From: Deltaproteobacteria bacterium
GTDB lineage: Bacteria; Bdellovibrionota; FAC87; UBA2466
Assembly: GCA_013205415.1 (NCBI GenBank)
Contig: JABMMY010000189.1
Span: forward strand, 1-10,944
Direction of reading: 5' to 3'
Length of the DNA: 10,944 nt
Part shown: positions 5,709-10,944 of the stretch, piece after piece
Layout: the number at the start of each line of letters is the position of its first letter
Position numbering within the stretch: position 1 is the first letter of the stretch
Made by a program: the position numbers and the translations under genes
The notes under the pieces: model-generated
The model's database searches: none
Seen by the model: the letters and a program-made list of their open reading frames with translations, nothing else
What the model was told of the DNA's origin: nothing

Positions 5709-7208
5709 ATGCCAATGCGCCCACTTATTTTAGCGATCGACCAAGGCACCACAGGCACTACGGCCTTAATATTTGATGAAAACCTAAATGTGCTTGGCAA
5801 GGTAAACCATGAATTTTCACAGCACTTTCCAGAGGCCTCTTGGGTGGAGCATGATCTAGAGGAAATCTGGGCTTCGGTAGTAAGGGCTGTCGCAGACGTT
5901 TTTAAAATAGCCAAGGTAAAAACCACAGATATCGCAGCCATTGGAATTACAAACCAAAGAGAGACCACCTGTCTTTGGCATCGCGGTCCCGAAGCCAAGC
6001 CTTTACACCGCGCTATTGTTTGGCAAGATCGAAGGACTCATGAGATCTGCCAAAAATTAAAAAAACAGGGGCACGAAAAATATATTCATAAAAAGACGGG
6101 GCTTTTATTAGACCCCTATTTTAGTGGAACCAAACTTCAGTGGTTGTTAAAAAATGTTCCTGGCGCTATGTCGCTTGCTAAAAAAGGAGGCATCGCCTTT
6201 GGAACGATAGAAAGCTATTTGCTTTATCGAATCACCGGGGGCGAGCATCGCACCGAGCCCTCTAATGCGAGTCGTACCATGCTGATGGATATTAAAAGCT
6301 GTCGCTGGGATGAAGATCTTTTGAATCTTTTCCAGGTTCCCAAAAATATTCTCCCTGAAATCTGTTCCAATGATATCGAGTTTGGTCGCACAAAAAACTT
6401 TGCAGGTTTGCCCGATGGAATTCCTATTACAGGTATGATTGGAGACCAGCAATCGGCTCTTTTTGGACAGGCCTGTTTTACTACAGGAACCGCCAAGTGT
6501 ACCTATGGAACGGGAGCCTTTGCTATAGTCAATACGGGATCCACCCCTATTTTTTCTAAGCATAAGCTTTTAACTACCGTAGCATGGAGGTTTGGAAACA
6601 AAACTACCTACGGAATCGAGGGCAGCGCTTTTATTACAGGAGCCGCAGTCCAATGGCTTAGAGATGGATTATCACTGGTAAATAATGCCTCTGAAGTGGA
6701 GGCGTTAGCCACCTCCGTCCCCGATTCTGATGGGGTTGTTTTTGTTCCGGCACTTTCGGGAATGGGGGCGCCCCATTGGTTACCGACCGCTACTGGGCTC
6801 ATTACAGGGCTTAGCCGACGAACTACCAAGGCGCATGTGGCTCGGGCTACTTTAGAGGGGGTTGCATTTCAGGTTCGAGAGTTATTAGTCGCCATGGCCA
6901 AAGATTACGGCAAAAAAATTAAAATTTGTAAGGTGGATGGCGGCGGTGCTGCCAATAATCTCATGATGCAGTTTCAATCGGATCTTTTGGGATACCCTTT
7001 GGTACGATCACATATCTTAGAAACCACAGCTCTGGGTGCTGGCCTTCAAGCCGGATTAACTATAGGTATCTGGAAAAACCTAGAGGAGATTCAAAAGAGA
7101 TGGCGATCGGACCACACCTATAAACCTCAGATGACGACGAAAAAAAGATCCTTAGAAGTTATTCGCTGGAATAAAGCGATGAATGCGGTAAAGATTCTGG
7201 CAAAATAA
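5709..7208 (+). CDS. glpK: Glycerol kinase
   Basis: GlpK phosphorylates glycerol to sn-glycerol 3-phosphate with ATP in the cytoplasm. The 499-residue length is typical. The phosphate-binding loop AIDQGTTGTTA is at 9-19. Glycerol contacts known from E. coli GlpK are present: R84 and E85 (TNQRET), W105 (AIVWQDRRT), Y137 (DPYFSGTK) and D246 (IGDQQSALFGQ). NASRTML (186-192), the FGGY-type GTGAF region (267-271) and VDGGGAANN near the C-terminal third complete the FGGY kinase fold. The ATG at 5709 has AGGAG nine bases upstream; the ATG at 5715 (residue 3) is a less likely alternative. No glpF, glpD or glpR is visible nearby, so the gene is an orphan here. It converges on radA with 3 bp between stop codons. 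High confidence. Confidence 0.96.
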   Translation: MPMRPLILAIDQGTTGTTALIFDENLNVLGKVNHEFSQHFPEASWVEHDLEEIWASVVRAVADVFKIAKVKTTDIAAIGITNQRETTCLWHRGPEAKPLHRAIVWQDRRTHEICQKLKKQGHEKYIHKKTGLLLDPYFSGTKLQWLLKNVPGAMSLAKKGGIAFGTIESYLLYRITGGEHRTEPSNASRTMLMDIKSCRWDEDLLNLFQVPKNILPEICSNDIEFGRTKNFAGLPDGIPITGMIGDQQSALFGQACFTTGTAKCTYGTGAFAIVNTGSTPIFSKHKLLTTVAWRFGNKTTYGIEGSAFITGAAVQWLRDGLSLVNNASEVEALATSVPDSDGVVFVPALSGMGAPHWLPTATGLITGLSRRTTKAHVARATLEGVAFQVRELLVAMAKDYGKKIKICKVDGGGAANNLMMQFQSDLLGYPLVRSHILETTALGAGLQAGLTIGIWKNLEEIQKRWRSDHTYKPQMTTKKRSLEVIRWNKAMNAVKILAK

Positions 7209-7211
7209 AAA

Positions 7212-8564
7212 CTATATTTTATCGGCAAGCTCTTGAATATTCTCAATTGGAATGAGCTCAAGTGATTTAAAATCGTTTATCTCGTTTGCCACTTTTTTAG
7301 GGACATAAGCACGTTTTAATCCAATTCGTTCAGCCTCTTTAAGTCGAATCCCTGCCTTGGGAACGCTTCGGACCTCCCCTCCCAATCCCATCTCCCCGAA
7401 AAAAACGGTCCCTGCCGGTACGGCTCGGCCTGTGTAACTAGAAATTAAAGCGGCTGCCACACCAAGATCGATCGCAGTTTCAGTTACCCTTAATCCACCC
7501 GCAATATTAACGTAAATGTCTTGATCGAAAAGCCGAAACCCTCCGCGCTTTTCTAAAATAGCGACGAGCAAAGCAACTCTGTTGTGGTCTAGTCCTAAGG
7601 CGGTTCGCCTGGGCATCGTTAAAAAGCTTCCGGAAACTAAGGCCTGCACCTCGACTAAGATAGGCCGTGTTCCCTCGACACTAGCCACAATGACCGAACC
7701 CGGAACCGTCTCAGCTCGCTCCGAAAGAAAAAGCTCTGAGGGATTGATGACCTGTTTTAATCCCTTGCTGGCGATTTCAAAAACGGCAATTTCATTGGTA
7801 GAACCAAATCTATTTTTAATAGATCTTAGTAATCGAAAAGATTGGGAAGAGGTTCCTTCAAAATATAAAACCACATCCACCATGTGCTCTAATACCTTTG
7901 GGCCCGCAATCGCTCCGTCCTTTGTGACGTGGCCCACTAAAAAAGTAGCCATGTTTCTGGCTTTCGCTAGAGCAATAATTTCATAGGCACATTCTCGGAG
8001 CTGTCCCACACTTCCTGGCTGAGAATCTAATTCACCACTATAGATGGTCTGAATTGAATCGATGATCAAAAGATTAGGAACTGTTTTTTCAATGTGGCCT
8101 ACAATTTTTTCAAGATTAGTTTCACATACCACTAAAAGATTTTCTGTATTCACTCCCAGTCTCTGTGAGCGTAAAGCGATTTGAGATGCAGATTCTTCCC
8201 CGCTCACATATAAAACCTTTTGGTTGAGACGGGCATATTGATCTGCAGCCTGAAGAAGAATGGTCGACTTTCCCACTCCGGGCTCTCCGCCCAAAAGAAT
8301 GGCGCTGCCTGGAACTAAGCCCCCACCCAAAACATTATCTAGCTCTGAGAGATCTGAAATTATTCTTGGAAAGTCCTGAGTGATGATTTCAGAAATCGGC
8401 TGTGGGTGTGAGGGGGTCGCAATTGAAGTGATATTCTTCTTACTACTGGGCATGCCGCGCTCCTCCACAACACTATTCCACTCACCGCATTCTTGACACT
8501 TGCCCATCCACTTAGAATATTGCTGGCCGCATTGCTGACACACAAAAATAAATTTGTCTTTCAT
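7212..8564 (-). CDS. radA: DNA repair/recombination ATPase RadA (Sms)
   Basis: RadA is a RecA-like, DnaB-type branch-migration helicase acting in recombination intermediate processing. From the ATG at 8564 the protein is 450 residues, close to the usual 455-460. It shows the N-terminal zinc finger CQQC...CQEC (C9, C12, C23, C26), Walker A GEPGVGKST (93-101), Walker B NLLIID ending at D169, the RadA-specific KNRFG (250-254), and a C-terminal Lon-protease-like domain with PRRTALGLDHNRVALLVAIL. An in-frame ATG at 8627 would add 21 residues with an extra CxxC (MAQCKPC). That extension is not typical and has no usable ribosome site, so I prefer 8564, although its own AGAGG is only about three bases away. 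It is monocistronic, convergent with glpK and divergent from the SirB1 unit. Confidence 0.95.
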   Translation of the reverse strand: MKDKFIFVCQQCGQQYSKWMGKCQECGEWNSVVEERGMPSSKKNITSIATPSHPQPISEIITQDFPRIISDLSELDNVLGGGLVPGSAILLGGEPGVGKSTILLQAADQYARLNQKVLYVSGEESASQIALRSQRLGVNTENLLVVCETNLEKIVGHIEKTVPNLLIIDSIQTIYSGELDSQPGSVGQLRECAYEIIALAKARNMATFLVGHVTKDGAIAGPKVLEHMVDVVLYFEGTSSQSFRLLRSIKNRFGSTNEIAVFEIASKGLKQVINPSELFLSERAETVPGSVIVASVEGTRPILVEVQALVSGSFLTMPRRTALGLDHNRVALLVAILEKRGGFRLFDQDIYVNIAGGLRVTETAIDLGVAAALISSYTGRAVPAGTVFFGEMGLGGEVRSVPKAGIRLKEAERIGLKRAYVPKKVANEINDFKSLELIPIENIQELADKI

Positions 8565-8686
8565 ATCCCTCTGTTGTGACCTTTTCACCCAATTTAAGTC
8601 AAGCAAACAAGGTTTGCATTGCGCCATTTAAAAATCATCTTGTCTCCACTTGGGGAATTGATTTTTTCGGCGATCTCTATAAACTT

Positions 8687-8692
8687 AAAGGA
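8687..8692 (+). promoter_or_regulatory. Shine-Dalgarno sequence for the SirB1 leader ORF
   Basis: AAAGGA lies six bases before the ATG at 8699. It is the only good ribosome site between radA and the SirB1-type gene on the plus strand; the ATG at 8754 has none of its own. This favours entry of ribosomes at the leader ORF. Confidence 0.45.
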
Positions 8693-8698
8693 TAGGGC

Positions 8699-8767
8699 AT
8701 GAGTTTCTCACTCAGATACGCCCACCAAACTAAATCACATAAAAACAAATCCTATGACAGAAATTAA
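8699..8767 (+). CDS. Possible 22-codon leader peptide overlapping the SirB1-type start
   Basis: An ATG at 8699 opens 22 codons ending in TAA at 8765-8767. It is preceded by AAAGGA at proper spacing, in another frame from the downstream gene, whose ATG at 8754 lies inside it. The peptide begins MSFSLRYAHQTKSHKN and is rich in basic and polar residues, with no membrane segment and no run of one amino acid that would suggest classical attenuation. A likely role is translational coupling: ribosomes ending at 8767 could back up 11 bases and restart at 8754. Whether it is translated is unknown; it may be only the true ribosome entry point by coincidence. Confidence 0.35.
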   Translation: MSFSLRYAHQTKSHKNKSYDRN

Positions 8768-9587
8768 ATCGGAGCTATTAGTGCTCTTGCGTCGTCATGA
8801 TCTTTTGCGCGCGGCTTTATTTGCGGGCCATGTGCAAAACCCCGAGTTTAATGATGCCCCTTTTGTAGAGCTAGTCATGGAAATGGCGGCTCGCATCTGG
8901 CATCTCTGTGCGCGAAGTCAATATGACCCGATTAAAAAAGCAGAGGCTATTAATAGGATTCTTTATAAGGAATATGGATTCGAGGGGAAAAGTGAACAGC
9001 ACAAACAGATTATTGATGACCCCGATAGATATTATGTTCATCGAGTTTTAGAGAAAAAAATTGCAAGTCCTTTGACCCTAACTTTGCTGTACTCAATCAT
9101 GGCAGAGCAGGTGGGTTTGGATTATGAAATACTAGCCCTACCCTCCTATTATTTGATCCGAATCAAAGGTATCAAAGAGGAGTTTTATATCGATCCCTTT
9201 GATGGAGGTAAGTTTTTGGGGCAGGAGGATTTTCAGAAAAAATTTCGCCTTGCAATGAATCGAAATCGAATATTATCCACCAATATTTTTGAGAGAATTA
9301 ACGGTAGTCAGTTAATTGCGCGACTAATCCAACAGCTAAAACATATTTATATTTTAAAAGGGAATGCGATTGAGGCCCTGCGAGCGGTTGAGTTGCTCAA
9401 CTGTATTTTCCCCCAATCACCAGAACTCACTAGAGATCGAGGAATTCTTTATTGTGAAATGGAGTATTTCTCTAGAGCAATGATCGATTTAAAAGATTAT
9501 CTAAAATCTCGGCCCACAGCAGATGATGTGAATGAGATTAAAAAACTAACTACCATGCTAAAGGGTTATCGAGAGATATTAAACTAA
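8754..9587 (+). CDS. SirB1-type transglutaminase-like/TPR protein
   Basis: This 277-residue protein resembles the SirB1/YchA family, which joins a transglutaminase-like core to a C-terminal tetratricopeptide segment; its biochemical role is not established. The core spans roughly 44-165 and shows YVHRVLEKKIASPLTLTLLY (94-113), LPSYYLIRI (129-137) and FYIDPFDGG (144-152). Family members usually have R-x-G-x-P-I-x-L and a PGHFLVR-like motif; here the G is A/S and the His is Tyr132, so the protease-like triad is not intact. Residues about 190-255 hold two TPR-like helical pairs (IEALRAVELLNCIFPQSPE, FSRAMIDLKDYLKSRP), suggesting protein binding. The ATG at 8754 lacks a Shine-Dalgarno sequence and lies within the leader ORF. 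It overlaps the transketolase gene's stop by four bases. Family call is good; function is open. Confidence 0.82.
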   Translation: MTEIKSELLVLLRRHDLLRAALFAGHVQNPEFNDAPFVELVMEMAARIWHLCARSQYDPIKKAEAINRILYKEYGFEGKSEQHKQIIDDPDRYYVHRVLEKKIASPLTLTLLYSIMAEQVGLDYEILALPSYYLIRIKGIKEEFYIDPFDGGKFLGQEDFQKKFRLAMNRNRILSTNIFERINGSQLIARLIQQLKHIYILKGNAIEALRAVELLNCIFPQSPELTRDRGILYCEMEYFSRAMIDLKDYLKSRPTADDVNEIKKLTTMLKGYREILN

Positions 9588-10531
9588 CCTAAAAGACTCA
9601 TAACTTTTTTAGTTATTTTCCCAGCCGAGAAACCATATTTTTCATAAAGCTCGTCGGCCAAACCAGACTCTCCGTAGGTATCTTGCACCCCTAGGCGAAC
9701 AAGTTTTCCAGACCAGCCCTCCTCGGCCAACACCTCAGCAATCGCAGTTCCCAAACCACCTACGATATTATGATCCTCTGCGGAAACAATAAGCTTACAG
9801 TTTCTGGCGAGAGTCTTAATCAGCGCCTTATCGATAGGTTTAATAGTATGAATGTCTACGACCCAAGGATTAAATTGTGTCAGTGATTGAGAGGCCTTTA
9901 GGCACTCGGTGACGGTACTCCCGGTTCCGACTAAAGCGAGCGACTTTCCCTCTTTTAAGACGATTCCACGGCCCATTTGAAAGTCTGTCTCCTGATGAAG
10001 TGCGGGTAGCTTTTGTCTTGTCAGTCTTAAATAAACAGGGCCTTCATGAGTGGCCGCAAATCTGACTGCGGCTCTGGTGGTGGCATCATCTGAGGGATTT
10101 AAAATAATCATTCCGGGAAGTCCGCGCATGATATTGACGTCCTCTAGTCCCATTTGAGTGTAGCCATCCTCCCCAATTCCTAGGCCAGAATGGGTTCCTA
10201 CAATTTTAACATTGGCCTTAGAATAACCTACCGATACACGAATAGTTTCGTAGCGGCCCGCCACAAAGGCGCCAAAGCTACAACAAAATGGAATGCAACC
10301 GGTAAAGGAAAGTCCCGCCGCAGTTCCAACCATATTGGCCTCCGCAATCCCCATCTGAAAAAATCGATCAGGGAAGGCCTTTGCAAAAAGAATGCTCTTT
10401 GTGCTGCAGGATAGGTCGGCATCTAAAACTACAATTTTAGGGAACTCTTCTCCCAATTCTTTAATCACCTCACCAAAAGAATCTCTGGTGGCCCTGTCCT
10501 TTAAAATAGAAGGAGTGTTAGGAGTGCTCAT
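9584..10531 (-). CDS. Transketolase, C-terminal subunit (pyrimidine-binding and C-terminal domains)
   Basis: This 315-residue protein is the C-terminal half of a split transketolase, which moves two-carbon units between sugar phosphates in the pentose phosphate pathway using thiamine diphosphate. The pyrimidine-binding domain contains the cofactor-activating glutamate E64 in FFQMGIAEANMVGTAAGL. THSGLGIGEDGYTQMGLED (113-131) carries Q126 where E. coli-type enzymes have a histidine; mammalian transketolase also has Gln there, so this is a known subtype rather than damage. The C-terminal domain (from about 195) includes VDIHTIKPID and AEDHNIVGGLG. Its ATG overlaps the upstream subunit's stop as ATGA, and a strong GGAGG lies nine bases before it, inside the upstream gene. 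The pair should make one heteromeric enzyme. It ends overlapping the SirB1-type gene by four bases. Confidence 0.93.
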   Translation of the reverse strand: MSTPNTPSILKDRATRDSFGEVIKELGEEFPKIVVLDADLSCSTKSILFAKAFPDRFFQMGIAEANMVGTAAGLSFTGCIPFCCSFGAFVAGRYETIRVSVGYSKANVKIVGTHSGLGIGEDGYTQMGLEDVNIMRGLPGMIILNPSDDATTRAAVRFAATHEGPVYLRLTRQKLPALHQETDFQMGRGIVLKEGKSLALVGTGSTVTECLKASQSLTQFNPWVVDIHTIKPIDKALIKTLARNCKLIVSAEDHNIVGGLGTAIAEVLAEEGWSGKLVRLGVQDTYGESGLADELYEKYGFSAGKITKKVMSLLG

Positions 10532-10944
10532 GATTTAAGACCTCCGTTGATTTCAATTAGGGCCTGTTGCAACTGTTCTTTATTGGGGGTCACTCCGTGC
10601 CAACCGATAGCATTTTCCATAAAGGAAACCCCCTTACCCTTCACCGTTTTTGCCACAATGAGTGTGGGTTTTTCGGTTTCTAATCGCGCCTTTTCTAATG
10701 CCCCAATAATTTGATTAAAATCGTGCCCGTCAATTTCCTGAACAGCCCACCGAAAGGCCCGCCACTTGTCGGTTAGGGGACGCAGATCCATGACCTCAGT
10801 CACATGTCCGTCAATCTGCCCATTATTATTATCAATAAAAACAACAAGATTATCGGTGGTCATCAGCGCATAAAAATACTCAAGCAGCGCGGGGTTGAGG
10901 ATGTGGATGTCCGCGTTCCGGACCGGGAGCTCACCGCGGACGAG
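10528..10944 (-). CDS. Transketolase, N-terminal (TPP-binding) subunit, 5'-truncated, with doubtful first ~27 codons
   Basis: Residues encoded from about 10857 down to 10528 match the end of the transketolase TPP-binding domain: DNLVVFIDNNNGQIDG (Mg/TPP-binding Asn), then KPTLIVAKTVKGKGVSFME and WHGVTPN. Full N-terminal subunits are about 270-290 residues, so around 110 are present. The frame stays open to the window edge, but the codons above 10863 (reading LVRGELPVRNADIHILNPAL before EYFYALM) do not look like transketolase: the expected GDGE motif and the helix before the DN are absent, and the third codon positions become almost all G or C. The true N-terminal part is thus missing, through an assembly join or a real rearrangement. 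A start at the ATG at 10863 would give a non-functional fragment. Subunit identity is secure for the downstream part. Confidence 0.85.
   Translation of the reverse strand, partial: LVRGELPVRNADIHILNPALLEYFYALMTTDNLVVFIDNNNGQIDGHVTEVMDLRPLTDKWRAFRWAVQEIDGHDFNQIIGALEKARLETEKPTLIVAKTVKGKGVSFMENAIGWHGVTPNKEQLQQALIEINGGLKS
10541..10545 (-). promoter_or_regulatory. Shine-Dalgarno sequence for the transketolase C-terminal subunit
   Basis: GGAGG on the minus strand lies nine bases before the ATG at 10531 and inside the last codons of the N-terminal subunit gene. Together with the ATGA overlap it points to coupled, roughly equal synthesis of the two subunits. Confidence 0.7.
10858..10944. other. GC-rich terminal segment not matching the transketolase gene
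   Basis: The last 60 bases are about 70% G+C by my count, against a window that is clearly AT-rich in comparison. On the minus strand, 19 of the first 20 codons end in G or C, which is the pattern of a protein-coding gene from a high-GC genome. The change occurs between about 10858 and 10885. I do not recognise the encoded peptide. A chimeric contig end is the simplest explanation. Confidence 0.6.

Noticed and set aside
5705..5998. 97-codon minus-strand ORF opposite the start of glpK
   Set aside because: Shadow of glpK, which has intact motifs in its own frame.
6147..6563. 138-codon and overlapping 90-codon minus-strand ORFs inside glpK
   Set aside because: Antisense frames of glycerol kinase with no recognisable motif.
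7202..7220. AAAATA...TATTTT hairpin between glpK and radA as a bidirectional terminator
   Set aside because: Six AT-only pairs are too weak; overlaps the glpK stop region and looks compositional.
7582..7986. 134-codon plus-strand ORF inside radA
   Set aside because: Antisense shadow of radA; composition follows the opposite frame.
8658..8683. TTGATT and TATAAA as a promoter for the SirB1 leader
   Set aside because: Spacing is only 14 bases and the start would fall inside the ribosome site; not convincing.
10190..10422. 74-codon plus and 64-codon minus ORFs inside the transketolase C-terminal subunit gene
   Set aside because: Shadows in other frames of a gene with continuous family similarity.
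9704..10531. Missing histidine in EDGYTQMGLED taken as inactivation of transketolase
   Set aside because: Mammalian transketolase also has Gln at this position, so it is a known active subtype.

Overview
The window reads as a compact stretch of housekeeping chromosome from a Gram-negative bacterium of moderate GC. The gene types fit Bdellovibrionota or a related delta-proteobacterial-like lineage, but that is inference from family resemblance and has not been tested by phylogeny. I see no tRNA, rRNA, insertion sequence, CRISPR array or phage gene.

Layout: (1) 1-1342, minus: 5' portion of a class I ribonucleotide reductase large subunit, running off the left edge. (2) 1343-1789: the only large intergenic region, with candidate promoters for both flanking genes and a long inverted repeat over the next gene's start codon. 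(3) 1790-3091, plus: exported patatin-like protein with a damaged catalytic signature. (4) 3100-3474, minus: HIT-family protein. (5) 3554-4129, plus: CoA-pyrophosphatase-type Nudix hydrolase. (6) 5566-4131, minus: two-gene unit, a TIGR02757 (DUF2400) protein followed by rlmE, joined by a TAATG stop/start. (7) 5709-7208, plus: glycerol kinase glpK, with a hairpin in its promoter/leader. (8) 7212-8564, minus: DNA repair ATPase radA. (9) 8754-9587, plus: SirB1-type transglutaminase-like/TPR protein, preceded by an unannotated 22-codon leader ORF that overlaps its start. (10) 10944-9584, minus: transketolase encoded as two separate subunits with an ATGA overlap.

Transcription units alternate strictly in direction. 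At all four convergent junctions the two stop codons lie within 8 bp of each other or overlap, leaving no room for an intergenic terminator. The genes do not form one pathway. They cover nucleotide metabolism (reductase, HIT, Nudix), rRNA modification (rlmE), DNA repair (radA), glycerol uptake (glpK) and pentose phosphate metabolism (transketolase).

I found no clear new multi-gene system. The most notable signals are regulatory or structural: the 11-bp inverted repeat that sequesters the patatin-like gene's start codon, a similar stem over the glpK -10 box that shares a 9-mer with it, the SirB1 leader ORF, degenerate active sites in two proteins, and an abrupt change to GC-rich sequence in the last ~60-85 bases, where transketolase similarity stops. 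That last feature looks most like an assembly chimera.
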